Source: Cheiracanthium punctorium (Eukaryota; Arthropoda; Arachnida; Araneae; Cheiracanthiidae). From it: DNA of 64,000 nucleotides. A program made the position numbers and the translations under genes. The stretch covers positions 248,001-312,000 of the forward strand of contig JAWZYV010012246.1 in NCBI GenBank assembly GCA_038373885.1, in the 5' to 3' direction. The notes beneath the pieces were generated by a model. The model saw only the letters and a list, made by a program, of their open reading frames with translations, searched no databases and was not told where the DNA came from. Below, one piece after another: positions 22,882-35,399 of this stretch (within the stretch, counting starts at the first letter, position 1; each line of letters starts with the position of its first letter).

Positions 22882-23440
22882 GGTTGTAACGAAAGTTTTC
22901 CGCCACTGTAAGTATTGTCTGCACAAACAGTGCGCGTTGGTGTCTTTGCCAATATTTTGTTAAACGATTTTTGTTATTTGAAAGATAAAGACTTGTTTTA
23001 GAGCACTGTGTTGTGAAATCTGTAAAACAATATCGTTATGATTAAATATAAGGGGTCTGAAATGGAACTATCACGATACCAGACTGAACCATCATTTACT
23101 CTCAGTTCTGCTGCAAAAAGTCAGCTACGGAATGACACCTAATCATGTGTACAGCTTAAGGTACACCTGTTGTATCATACGACACTGTGAAGATTTGGTA
23201 CCGAAAGCTCAAAAACGAGGACTAGGACATTTAAGAAGCAGAGCACTCTGGCCGGCCTACTGATGCTGATGAGTCCAGCCTACGAGAATTTGCGGAAGGA
23301 GATAAATTATTCACCCACTCGAGAGCTAGCTAAAAGAGTTAGTCGCGATATGCATCGCATAAACTTGACATATAAGGTCAATCGCTCGGTATCGCATGAG
23401 CTGACTCAAGCAAATCTGGCGGAAAACTTTCGTTACAACC
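22882..23440 (+). mobile_element. Short mariner derivative with perfect 24-bp terminal repeats
   Basis: The first 24 bases (GGTTGTAACGAAAGTTTTCC and on, 22882-22905) are the perfect complement of the last 24 (23417-23440). TA precedes the left end (22880-22881), while the right flank reads TG, a decayed copy of the TA target. The 559-bp element keeps part of a transposase gene and is therefore an internally deleted, non-autonomous copy. The terminal repeats being identical while the coding part is decayed suggests that the ends were kept by transposition in trans. Confidence 0.8.
23030..23416 (+). pseudogene. Mariner transposase N-terminal half, broken
   Basis: Mariner transposases bind the terminal repeats through two N-terminal helix-turn-helix units. 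Recognisable pieces, in several frames, are a VSYDTVKIWYRKLKN segment (second HTH, about 23170-23215), a SGRPTDADESSLREF-like acidic linker (about 23247-23290), and a VSRDMHRINLTYKVNRSVSH segment ending in ELTQAN (about 23340-23412). In the family this last segment leads to the WVPHEL motif just before the catalytic domain. The DDD catalytic domain is absent because the deletion falls right after it. Frameshifts and a stop separate the pieces. Confidence 0.65.
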
Positions 23441-26400
23441 TGATTTATTACAACACTCTTCTGTGCTTTTCCGCGTGGAAATAGTTATACAGCCTAAAAG
23501 ACACGACCTAATAGCATTATAGTCTCATGAAAGGGATTGCACGTAACTTATTAAAAATCATGATGCTTAAAAGTTACATCACGGTCTTTGAAATTCTATA
23601 AAATATAGTGTAAAATTTTAAGGGTGATCTCTTAAGGCAGTAGATATTTCAAGACGGGATTTCTCTAAACTTCATAGAAAATAATTTTTAAGTGATTCAT
23701 TATATTTGAATAAAATAAAAAAATAAACTTCATTCAATTAAGCAAAAGCGTTCGAATAAAGAACTAATATGAAGATGTACTTGCTCTTATCGTTTTCCTA
23801 TATCTTAAATATTTATATGCAGTTACGATATAGTTATATGAGCAAAATTACACTATTACACTATTACACTATTATAAATAAAGTAGTACTTTGTTTAATA
23901 TTGATCTTTTTATAAAAAATTCATCCTCGTTATTTTAATTTATACGACATATGGAATTAGAAATAAAAATATTTGTATACGCATTTGTAAAATAACATAT
24001 ATGACGGTAAAGCGGTTTAATGATGTACTCAGATTTTAGATTACCTTTTCTAATCTTTTGAAGTCATTTAGTTCTCATATTGAATTACATTCATTTCATG
24101 ACGAAAATCATATTTGCAACCTTCTTTTTTAGCTATCGGAAAGCTAAATGAAAAACTTAATTTGTTCTTGAAAGTGATTTGTTTCTTTTTTTTTTTTTTC
24201 ATTTAGAGTAATGGATTTCCAAGGAGGAAACTATTTGTTATTGTTATTTCAGTTTTTCTTCTTCACCTATAATAATTTGTTTCACTTACTCAATCACAAG
24301 AAGAAAATAATTTTCAGATATTAACTATTAATTAATTTTATGAGATTTCGATATTTAAAAAAATGTTATCGAATAATAATAGTAATTAAAAAAAAGATTT
24401 TAAGTATCGACATGCAGTTCATTTAACACGAATTGGTAACTATAGTATGGAGTATTTTTAAATTAAAAAATTAAACTTTTTATGATAAGTAATTTATCCT
24501 GTGTAGCATAATTTATTCTTTCTTTATTATATCATGAACTATTTTTGGTAACGTTTCAGAGTGATCTTAATAAGAAATGAAGTGTTTTCTGTAAAAAAGA
24601 GGTAGTTCCAACTATTGAAGTTCGAGGAAAACTATAAAAACCGTTTGGGGACTCAACACAAACTAACGATACAGGAAGATTTATCTTTGACACACAGAAG
24701 AAATAACGGCTAGAGATAAGGAAGAACTGGCATAAATAGGACATTCTGGAATTTAAAAAATTGCTGCAGTTATCTTGATGGGAATTGCTTGAAAATAAAC
24801 ATCAATGCTATATTTTTTAGAAAACATACACAAAAACATATTCAAACAAGTGTAATTAGAATGGAAAGTAATTTCATAAGTTGTCTCATTATTGCCGGAC
24901 AGTGTTATGAATGGGCTATTAGAAATTAATTTATGTTTAAAGCTGATTGCATCTTTCTTTTTGAATTTAGCCAAATTACTTTAATTTGTAAAGATATTTT
25001 GAAGGAAACGAAGGAAAAAGATCGTTAATACATTTTAAGGTATTATAAAAAATACATAAGGTGGGGTGGGTGTGGGGGGTGGAAGACTTTACTAGTTTGC
25101 GTATTAATAACTTTGAATGTCACTTCATAAATCTTTATTCCAATTTTATTCCCGATCTATTTTCCAAATTTCAGGATATTCAATATTTAACGTTTCGGTA
25201 TTCTAGAAAGCTAATTTTCTTTTATCATGATTTTTAAGTATTTTATTACAAGACTGTCACTTATGACGATTTATACCCAAATTCATTCGTTTCAAAGAAA
25301 ATATGATTTTAAGCGTGAAGACAATGTAAGATTATTTAAACCATGAAACTACTACATTAATATTTTCATGTAATTGATACAGTTACCATACGCTTAAAAT
25401 GTTGCATACTAAGTAGTGGTTCTAATGTAAACTTTAAAATATCAGTCAGTTTTACTTTTGAAAGTATATTTGAAAGATATAAACATACATTCTTGGCTAC
25501 AAAATGATTTTTAGTAATGAAAGGCGCAGTCCTATTCATCGCTCAATTTTTTGGCCCATTCATTATTTTTACCTATGTTGTGATAAAATCAAATTCAAAA
25601 GTATGATGACTTTTTCTATGTAATTTAATACTGCATGTTTTAAAGCTAAATATATAGAGCACATAAATTAGTAGACTAATATCCAAACCAAAATTTTAAA
25701 CATAAATATTTGATTTTTTAAATGTTGCGAATTGCTTAGCTTCGAATCTTGAAATCACAAAGCGGCACTTTTTGCCATAACTCTAAAAATCCTTTACTTT
25801 TGTTTTGTAGAAGAAGGTGTGACATCTAGCAGATACATATACTATCAGAATTTGATAGTAAAACTATTTATATTTAAGGATTTGTAGCTAATGTCCCATT
25901 CATGCTACCTCTCCATTCTACTTGTAACTTTTTGGTACCTGCTGAAACAGATTTTTTTTTCATGCAAGATAGTACATTTAATTCCAAATTACCGTAGCAT
26001 GAGGCTACATCATTTTTGCAGCAAACCCGTCAACATTATTTGAACAGCACTATCACAGTTGTATGGAATGTAAGACAGTAAATGTAACTTATGAAAAAAA
26101 AATTAAGAAAGTTACATGCTATATTGTTATTATTCTTATACTATAAGTTATAGTGAATTGAGTTAAAAGGAGTAACTGAAAATCCGTATGAAATATGTCA
26201 ATTAAAAAATGTAAAATCAAGCTAAATTATCAAAGAACATGATACGGAGATAAAACATTGATAATGTCAATTAAATATTAGAAGAAAATTAATTAAAAAA
26301 TTAAGGCACTCGAGTAAAAATGTAAAACTACTGAATTCAATATATGATAGGAGATATGGATTTACGTAGGGCACGTTAATGACATACTATAACTTTAAGG

Positions 26401-27961
26401 GCTTAAAATGATAAAATATGAAATTTTTCCGAGCACATAATTTCTACCCAAGCATTCAGAAATGAAAGAAAAAAAATGTTTTTGCAATTTCTAAAATCGA
26501 TATATTGCTTATACTATGATTACATAATCAAATAAAGTCGCCCACCTTTAAATGTATTTTTAAAGTTTTTATTTTTATTTCATTACGGTTTCTACAACCT
26601 TATATATATATATTTTACAGTGCATCGTGTCTGACAGAGTTAATACTACATCAAATTTGTTATAGTTGAAAACATATTTACCACATTTTTATCGTCCTGA
26701 AAACTGGATGGAAAATTTAATTTGTTCTGGAATTGTTCGCAGATATTTCTCTTTTCCATCCATTAAAGCTAATAGATTTTTAGGGAGTGAAATAACTAGT
26801 GCAATGTACTGCACATTGAATTGCCGGATTCAGTGGGTCTTGTATGCCTAGAAATTGTTTCTGGGTATTTTCCATTTCTTTTATTAGTGTATTTTATTGT
26901 CCTTTTTTTCCACTGTGAGAGTGGGCCATAAACCATACAGAGCTTTCAGAAAAAGTATTTTATAAACATTCATTTTTCTATGTGTGATATAGTTACAACT
27001 TCATTTACAAAAGTACCGAAAAAATTTAAAATGCGCTATTCTCGGAAAATTACGGTTTAACTTTAGTTTCATTACATTTACATATTTTTGGGTAGCTTTC
27101 GTATCAGAGAAATAATTCGAGAGTGTCGTTTTCTTGCGTTAATAATTTTAACGCAGGACCACAAAAAGATTCTCTACAGTATCTTGGAAAAATATTGATG
27201 AGTATTTTAAGTAAATTAATTTATTCACATGGATCTGAAATAAATCAATAGAGTCTGGAATTGCTGCAAAGGAGGAAATTTAAAATGATTATTTAATAAT
27301 AATTATTATTTTGATCAAGAAATCCCTCACATTCAGCAAGAAAGGATGTTACAGTGCGATGGATTTAAGATCAACTATTTAGATATTCAATTAAATTAAC
27401 AAGTGAATTAAAATAAAAAAATGAATTAACTTATTAAGTTAGACTCTTACATAATTATTGTCCTTTATCAAAGTTGATAAATGTTAGATTTATGTAGGTT
27501 AAATTCTGGGACATAAAAGCGCAATAATTGAGCAGTACGCAAAGCCCGTATTTGGGACATTATAGCAAGAAATAGTGCTCAGTATCTATATTCTAGTTAC
27601 CGTCCAAAGAGTGTAATATTGCACACATATACAAAAAAATCATGCTAAACTTATAGATTATAAAACACTTTCTAACACAGCAGTTTTTTTTTGTCTCAAA
27701 TTTAGGGACATATCCTTTTTTAAACTTAGGTAAAATTTTGGGGATAACCACAAAAGTACCACTAAGTATACTACTATTAATTTCGCGAGGCCATGTAAAA
27801 GTACTTTAATTAATATTTCTATCATTTAAAAAAGGGTAAGTTGTTCTGGAAGTTTACATTACATACTTACTGTAATTCAGAGGTTCACCCCCTCGGGGAC
27901 AATGGTACCTCTTTCCATGGATAGTGTGATCGTCTATCCATGGACACGAGAACAACAAACA
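23441..27961. other. AT-rich non-coding stretch
   Basis: No gene, transposon end or RNA gene is supportable over 4.5 kb. Minor items are an ACACTATT triple repeat near 23852-23873, a G-rich patch GGTGGGGTGGGTGTGGGGGG near 25061-25080, and a short (TA)n run near 26602. Confidence 0.5.
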
Positions 27962-28825
27962 TACTTACTGTATTGTGCTTGAAATGGATTAATGCTACTA
28001 AACTACCAAATATTGTAATGTTCTGAAATTCTTTTGTGCACTTTTGTGTAGAAAAATTATAAATGTTACATATACTATTTTCGTCCAGCAATATCCTAGT
28101 CGGTTTTTTAGATCGATTCCCATAAGAAATCTAAAAGTGAAGCAGCCTCGACCTTGGTCAGCGCTTGGGAGTGCGCCAACCTTTCTTGCCTGGATTCCTG
28201 TAAGGTCCTGGCAAGGTCCTTGCCTGGATTCCTGTATACGTCAAAGGTAACTTGTGCATGTAAAATCTGTCGTGGATCTAATGTCTTTAAAGTTAAAACG
28301 ATACGTCAGGGACTACCAGTCCAGGTGTTGGTCTCTTATGTGGAACAGTTTCAAAATTAAGGTTCCCCGAGCTAAGTCGGTCTTCCTCCCATTTGGGCTC
28401 AATAACATGGAAGGCGCTCCATTTCGGGCGTCGCTGTCCCATGTGGATGATCTGGCATTTAGCCAGAAAACAATAGCAACAACAATACTGTTTTAGATAG
28501 AGCGTATTATTTTGTAATCCTTAATAGCATATATAATTTTTTTAAATTGAAATAGAGGAATATCTTTAAAATTACGTTTTATGCAATACCTGCCCATTCA
28601 GCTTATGTATCTGAATATTTTGGATACTCTTGATAAAGAACTACGCTACAACACCATTTTCAATGAATTACACGGTACAACACATAGAAATAATATACAT
28701 AAGTTTCGTAGTAATCAATGCGTATTTACGACAGTTAGAGCATGGACAGGCAGACAGACGAACATAATCATAAATACTTTAAAACGTTGCTGGAAAGTGC
28801 TAGAAAGTTATACTTTGCATAGTTA
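27962..28825. repeat. Dispersed repeat family D, copy 3, interrupted
   Basis: Begins TACTTACTGTATTGTGCTTG and ends with AGTTAGAGCATGGACAGGCA and GTTGCTGGAAAGTG, matching copies 1 and 2. It is longer than copy 2 because about 28130-28490 holds a GC-richer insertion that ends in a CAA-rich tail (ACAATAGCAACAACAATACT). That insertion contains ACATGGAAGGCGCTCCATTT and looks like a retroposed SINE-type sequence, but I do not recognise it. Confidence 0.55.
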
Positions 28826-31779
28826 AAATGTTTGTATAGTTGTACACAGATGAGTTTATCCGAGAGGGGCCATGACATATATACAGTTAGTGAAAATACA
28901 TCTCGACTAAAATTACATAGCTTCGCAAATATTCACCTTAATTTACTAACTTGAGGACAGTCAAATATTTGCCTATTAAATAGTCGACATTTCTTCGGAG
29001 GTCCTGTGCTTTTTTATCTTGAAGCTGCAGATTCTTAGATATTTGGATTAGCAAACACCGTGATGCCAAAAAAGTCCACAAATTAAAAGTTTTAACGATT
29101 TACAGGGTAATGTTTACTGTCAGAAGAAAATTTACAAAACTTTTTTTAACTTTGTTATTTTTTAACTCTGGGATAGGCTTTTTAAATTTATTCAAAATAC
29201 TCGGCATTAATTAAAATGAAACTATGGAAAGGCAAGTCTGTTAGTAACTGTTCAATTATTATAATCTAAAATAAGAAGTCAATAAAATTAGTGAAGAAAG
29301 AAGTTCCAGCGTTTTTTCTTCTTTTCAAAATTCATCCTGCGCTTCCTTTTTTCTTTACGAATTTGAAGTTATACAACTATATCATGTATACGTCTCTTAT
29401 GCAATTCCATGCGCAATTCTGAAGAAAAATAGTGCTAAATGATGCAAATGAGATCTTAATTTCATTAAAGAAAAACAAAATGGACTTTTTTAAAAATTAC
29501 AATACTTTTGTATTACTGCCAATATTTCATATACAGCTAAGAACTCTAATACAGCACTTTGTACGGAAATGTTCAAAAATGATATTATATTTACTGCATT
29601 TTACTAAGTACCAGTTTTGTATGACGGACGTCTAAGTGTATGTTCTTTTATGCAGTTCTTGTACATTTTTGTAACAGTTATTCGATTACGACATATCAGT
29701 ATAGAAAATACTGATACTTATGGTTGTTAATCATTGAAAAGGCACGGTTACAATGTAGTTTTTGTAGTGAATCAGTGAGAGACTTTATGTATTCTCATTT
29801 ACTCATAGGCTACATTTTACCCTGTGAGTGAGCTGAGAATTGTCCACCCTCCCCACATGCCCAATTTCGTAAATTATTCTCCATTCTTAGGAAATTTTGG
29901 TAGATAGTCATCTTTTGCCCTTTTTCAACCTTTTTTGTACTTCTGAAGATGAATCAGAAGTAGAAAAACTGGCAATCCAAATGAACCAGAAAAAATAAAG
30001 AAATGAATTATACCATCAGAAGAAATCAACTATAGCAGCTCTATCAGCTGAATAGAATGTAAGTTACTTCCCTCAACTGAAGTGCCTGAAATCTTATATT
30101 ATTCACTATATAAAAAAGTAAGAGCAATCACTTACTGTGTGTCTCACCTCGTTCTTATTCTGCTGATTGTAGGACAACATAGTTACGCACTTTCGTGTCA
30201 TTATAAATTTTTTCATAGAACTCTTGAGTGTGATTTTGATGTAATGTGATTTTGACTGTGACTTAAGAAGTGTTCCTTATTGACGCTGCAGAGTAAGCAA
30301 GACTGACTGCCATCAAACTGAATGTTGAATGTATGCCGATCTTTGTGTGTAAAATATACGCCAAAGTTTGCATAAGAAATATTTGCCAAAATAGGTATTC
30401 CAAATGTATATAAAAACATCTTAAAATTCATATTAAAGTGCTTTATACAGTAGTCTAACGATATTCTACACTCGTTTATCAGACACGTTACTTTCATGAA
30501 AATTTATGTATGTCACTAGTTGGGCTTATTTTATTTTATATTTTGCTTTTTACAGGCGAAATAATTTTACCATTTCTAAGGAAAACTTATTGTTTGAATC
30601 TTAGACGGTATATTGCTTCGTGGTATTTAAATTTAATTTGATCATTGGATCAGACAAATTCACAGAAAGGAAATGCGAAAGTGGACCAGTGCCAAATACC
30701 CCACTAGAGTTTTCCATTTCTCTTTTTGTTTTAAAAGTAACTATTTATCTCGGATTTTTATTCCTTTTACGAATTGAGTTAGCTTGTAAAGAAAATAGCA
30801 AAACTTAAATAAATTGGTGCGCCTGTGTTTGGAAATATAAAAAAGTACTAAACGTTATTTATAATGCAATATTTTCGATGGCTCATTTCGGCATAGAGAC
30901 AGTTAAATTTAGTTAAAATATTGAAGTAGTTTTCAGCTCAAATATTTCTAAATCTATTCCTATTTAGATAAATGAGATTTTGGGAGAGTTTAACCATAGA
31001 ATTATCGAATGTGCTAAAGTTATCGATATCTTAAATGGTGCAATATTTTGGTATTTTTTAAACGGAAGGGAACAGTTTTAATGCATTGCATTTTGATGTT
31101 TCAAATTTTTGTGCCGGGAAAAGTTCTAAACAAATGGGCGTTTAATTGTTTAAAACTAAATTTTTAAATCAAAGTTCTGTAAAAATTGCAAGGTACAGAG
31201 AATTATCGGACATTAATGGCGCTAATTATCGATTTACTGCTCTTAAGAGCATTTTTAGGAAGCTTAAGTGCTTAAAATTGCTTTAATTATGATCAATAAT
31301 ATTCATCGAATCGCAAATTAGTCATGTCTTCCCTTAAAATTGATATTAATTACTTGTATTTTAAAGTTCAGTAAGAATTAAAGAACGGAGTTATATATCA
31401 TTTTTTGAAAATATATTCTCACTTTTATAATAGTTACAAAAATAATTGTTACTCTTCCAGTGGCACACACATGTACAGTTTGTGTACGATGATAAGAGCA
31501 ATTTATCAATAAAATATTTAATTACACTATAACCTGTTTTTCTTAATAAAAATGAACAAAGCTAAGCGTTATTAAATAACTGGAGGAAAAAGAAAGTATT
31601 CGAGTAAAAGCCAAATTTGGTATTTTATTTGTGTCAATAAATAACTACGTAGTTTGTGGGAAAGCACAACATTAGCATGGAATAAGGAAAATTATTATTA
31701 TAAATTACAGGATTCGCTATTACGGAGAACAGTTACTTAAATATGAAACTGACATAGGAAATTTGACTTGCTCTAGAAT
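28826..31779. other. AT-rich non-coding stretch
   Basis: Nothing supportable over 3 kb. A 94-codon minus frame at 30213-30497 lacks any recognisable domain and is not reported as a gene. Confidence 0.45.
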
Positions 31780-32047
31780 ACTTCTTTGAGAGAGTGGACA
31801 TCTTTAATACACTGCTCAAAACAATTAAAGGATATTGCGGTTTTAGGTGGATCTTGTGGCTGGGAAACTTTTTAGATGATTGATACATGGTCGACAGACG
31901 TAGTAGGTTATATGAGAATAAATTACACATGTTTGGCAGAAAAAAATGCATTTTATTGCGCATTTGTGTAGAAAAGTGAAAAAACACAATTTGTGCATAT
32001 GAGAAAAAAAGAATAAGAAAAGGTGTTTTCTTCAAAGGAAATCATTT

Positions 32048-33062
32048 TCAGTAGGGGGTGTGGTTTCCACGGACGGCCAGCAACGTTGAACACCTTTGAG
32101 GCATGGAGTCAATGAGGCTATTAAGGCTACTCTTCCAGAAGAGCTCTTTCCAGGTCTTGGAGAGTTTGTGGGGGTGGTTGGCGGCCAGCAACTCGTCTTC
32201 CTAGAGCGTCCCAAACGTGCTCTATTGGATTCATGTCTGGAGAACACGCTGGCCATTCCATTCGCACGATTCCTTCCACGAAAAGGAAATCCTCCACCAG
32301 ATTAGCAAGATGTGGACTGCAGTTATCGTCCATTAAAATGAAGTCATCTTTTCGATTGCTGTAGCGTAAGGGACTACAATAGGTCTGAGGAACTCATCCC
32401 TATATCTGCTACAAGTCAGAGGTCCATCTCGAATGATGTAGAGATCTGTGCGCCCTTCAATGGAGATGCCACCATACACCAACACTCCCCCACCGCCAAA
32501 GCTGACACTTTGGTGCACGAACGCAGGATTATTCCTACTGCCACGGTCCCTCCAGATGAAAATACGCCTATTATGAGGATGAACTGAAAAACGGGACTCG
32601 TCAGAAAAAAGAACATTGCTCCATTCATTTCTCCTCCAGTTCACATGCTCTGTTGCCCACTCCCTGCGGTCGCTACGATGCCTTGATGTTAGTCTAACTT
32701 CTAACACATACCATCGGTCGGCGAGCATACAGACCATGGAGCCGGTTTCGGACAGTCTGAATTGAAACCGTGGTGCCAGTAGCCGAGCGAAGGTGTTGTT
32801 GGAGAAGAGTAGCGTTCATATTCCGATGTCTGCGAGCCGTAAACACTAAATAACTTTCGTCATTGGGCTTTGTTGCACGTCTACGACCTTGCCCTGGTCT
32901 TCGGCTTGCACTTCCAGTCACCAAAAACCGGTTCCAGATCCTGGAAATCACATTTGGTGACACTCCAATGGCTTGCGCTACTTCGGCTTGAGTTTGGCCT
33001 CCTTCTAACCTACCGACAACTCTCCAAGCTTCTCAATCGGTTAAATGACTTCGCTGAGACAT
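32048..33062 (-). pseudogene. Tc1 transposase, three lesions
   Basis: Tc1 transposases cut and rejoin element ends at TA. From ATG at 33062 the frame opens MSQRSHLTD, meets a TGA at codon 10, then continues through the HTH region (GRLEGGQTQAEVAQAIG and a VISRIWNRF segment). The catalytic domain shows FSDESRF (first Asp), MDDN (second Asp) and NPIEHVWD, with 34 residues between the second Asp and the Glu, the DD34E signature of Tc1. A frame change lies near 32335, just before MDDN. A stop and shift lie near 32125, after RALLEE. The family C-terminus ending GNHTPY is readable down to a TGA at 32048-32050. All catalytic residues are present but the protein cannot be made intact. Confidence 0.85.
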
Positions 33063-33068
33063 CGTACT

Positions 33069-34149
33069 CAGTGGCGGCTCGTCATTAAGTGCTAGAGGGG
33101 CCTGGCCCCACCGACTAAGCACCGTCTAAATCAAAGTATCTTCCTATTATGTAAGGCAGTTTTTTCAATAATTTACCTTCATTAAAAAAATACACGCATT
33201 TTACTCTATTTTAATACTATCCATTAAAAACGCACTTAAAAAAGCGATAGTTATACGATTTTCTCCTATCTAAACCATGCTTGGGCCATGGTCTGGCCTG
33301 CCCTGAATGGGGCGTCTCTTCTCCGTTCACCGGGTTGAAATATTTGGCATTGAGCACAAAGCCATACTGACGCGGAATTAACTTGGCTTCCAAACGGCTT
33401 ATTTGGCGCTGCCTTCTGAGCCCAGATGTTCGGGCCCTCGCACGGTGATCTACACGACCGTACACCCTCCAAAAAAAGTTTTCGAGCAAGAGAGAAATTT
33501 CCCACGTTGGTTTCGTATATTAAAAATTATTTATCAAAGAATATGAATTAGGCTATGTATAAATATGGCTTTCTATATTTCCATCAAGTTGTGCGTTTTT
33601 CAAAAGCTCAAATATTATTCGCAAATCTAAAATAGGAAATTTATCTCTTGCTCGAATACTTTTTTTGGAGGGTGTACGGGGAAATTTCGGCAATCGGTAG
33701 CTATTGGCGAAATTTTTCGCTTAGGAGGAAATCATTTTTTATTTGAGTGATCGTATTTTTGCAGTGCGGTCAGATATTTTTCTGTTTTGTTTTCTTGATT
33801 TACGAAAAGCGATGTATGAATGTATTTTTTATATATGTTATTTATTTTAAAATAATTAAATCATCTAAAAATTATGAACAGGCAACTATAAAGAACATAA
33901 ATATTAAATATTTAAATGTGGCTTTTTATTTAGTAATAAAGTAAACTTTTCAGTTTAACATAACTACGTAAAATATAGCAAGAATTGTATAGTAAATTCG
34001 ATAATTATTTGTCATTTGAGAAATTTTAAATACTTACGCTGTGTGAACGTGGGGATAGGTTGTTCAATATGTATATATATTTTCGCGATTTTAATTGGCA
34101 ATATTTTTTTTCGGGCCCCACCACTGAAACGGGTCACAAGCCGCCACTG
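33069..34149. mobile_element. Non-autonomous hAT element inside Tc1
   Basis: The ends are CAGTGGCGGCTCGT at 33069 and its near-perfect complement ACAAGCCGCCACTG ending at 34149. ATCGTACT is duplicated exactly on both sides (33061-33068 and 34150-34157), the 8-bp duplication expected of hAT. The insertion site overlaps the Tc1 start codon. Internally, 33460-33503 and 33635-33677 are inverted copies of 43-44 bp with two mismatches (GTACACCCTCCAAAAAAAGT core). The 1081-bp element has no recognisable hAT transposase. Overlapping minus frames at 33217-33505 are not similar to any protein I know. Confidence 0.9.
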
Positions 34150-34413
34150 ATCGTACTCATCGAAACAAAGCAGTCACTGAATGCCGATCATCCTTGTCTG
34201 CACTGTCTTTTATTCAGTTGAAAGTCCAATTTCATTCGCTGCTGCTGAAGCGACGTTTTTGACGTCGAACTCAAAATTAGCATACTCCACAGTTTGAAAA
34301 TCAGAAAAATTTGCATTTGTGATTCTCTTCTTCCATTTTCGGCAAAAAATAATTTCCCTTATATCTTTATTTTATATAAAACTTACAATATCCTTTAATT
34401 GTTTTGAGCAGTG

Positions 34414-34800
34414 TATATTAAGTCTATAGCCATTGATTGGACCATGCCCAAAATCTCGAAGTCTGCCAGGCTAGTTTTCCTAGATATCGCCAATTTCAAG
34501 GCCGAAAAATAATTACATATTCCCATAACTACATATTTCCCATTTACCCATCGCTGCAACATCGGCAAAATCTGGAGAATTTATACAAGGTTTGTACATG
34601 TCCTGGATTTGCTAAAATTCCGAACTTTTGAAATATTTCTCAAAATGATCTGGTGATATGATATTTCAAAAGTGTTCCTGCTTTTCTATAAAATACGGGA
34701 AGAAGTTCTTTGGAGTATCTCAAATCGTAGGACCCTTTAAGATAATTTATTCAAAAGTTCAAGAGTTTTAGAAAATTAAGGATTCGTACGAACCCTTTTA
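34414..34800. repeat. Flanking copy of the 6.8-kb dispersed repeat
   Basis: CATGCCCAAAATCTCG near 34443 and GATATCGCCAATTTC near 34482 correspond to GATGCCCAAAATATCGCC at about 6830-6847. The start of the same unit lies left of the Tc1 at 31785-31809. The repeat is thus split by the Tc1 insertion. Confidence 0.5.
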
Positions 34801-35149
34801 TAAAAACAGTTATGCATGAAAGAGCTACGACCATATTCACCAGATACTTTACACGCATGTTAATCTCTTCGTTTCAGAGGTCCACACATGTGAACCTTTT
34901 TGTTTCCACTGTTAGAATGATTTTTTAGTATTTTTTGTAGTTTTGAATTAACGTACATATGAGACGATGCTTTAATTTTGAATAAATGATTTTAACGCAT
35001 GTGAATGTTTAAATAATACACACTGACACACACATTTTGTTTTTTGTCGTTATTTTATCTTTGTTTGCTGTTACTCAAAAGAATATTTGAATGTTATTGG
35101 AATTTGTGAGTATTTTTGGATTTTTTAAAAATTAGGCTGTTTTGTAGGA
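34801..35149. other. Non-coding stretch
   Basis: Nothing supportable is seen. Confidence 0.4.
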
Positions 35150-35399
35150 AGAATTGCTTACACAAACAGCTCGATGAAGTTTTCGACACCATGGACTATC
35201 AGCTCGCGACCATAGTTTAGGTTACCCTAGACAGTACATCATAGACAAGAGCGCCTTCAATAACTTGATCAACGACGAAACTGTAAGCGACAATGTTAAC
35301 AACTTCAGGACGGTTGCATTTGTGTTTGGAGACGACGTGGATAAGACGCATTGCCAGTGTACTTTTGATATCGTCATACTGGAACATTGCCTTGAGTGA
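35150..35399 (+). pseudogene. Coding-like fragment with a frameshift, unknown protein
   Basis: A protein-like stretch runs in one frame (a KQLDEVFDTMDYQLA segment, about 35165-35210, ending at a TAG). It then runs in another frame to a TGA at 35397-35399 (segments GYPRQYIIDKSAFNN, NVNNFRTVAFVFGDD and FDIVILEHCLE). Composition is balanced and locally richer in GC than the flanks, unlike random translations here. No family is recognised. It could be a decayed host exon, a retrocopy or an unknown transposon gene. Confidence 0.3.

Larger units (their letters stand above)
31810..34413 (-). mobile_element. Tc1-like transposon 1, interrupted by hAT
   Basis: Terminal repeats CACTGCTCAAAACAATTAAA (and 8 further bases) start at 31810 and are mirrored ending at 34413. 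Each end is flanked by TA. The left flank (GTGGACATCTTTAA) and right flank (TGGACCATGCCCAAAAT) together match one repeat unit at about 6795-6850, so the element entered a copy of that older repeat at a TA. Without the 1.08-kb hAT insertion the element is about 1.5 kb, the normal Tc1 size. The transposase gene runs on the minus strand. Confidence 0.9.

Noticed and set aside
33217..33505. Two overlapping minus-strand frames inside the hAT element as a transposase remnant
   Set aside because: Neither contains hAT catalytic or dimerisation motifs, and the overlap in different frames suggests a non-coding GC-rich insert.
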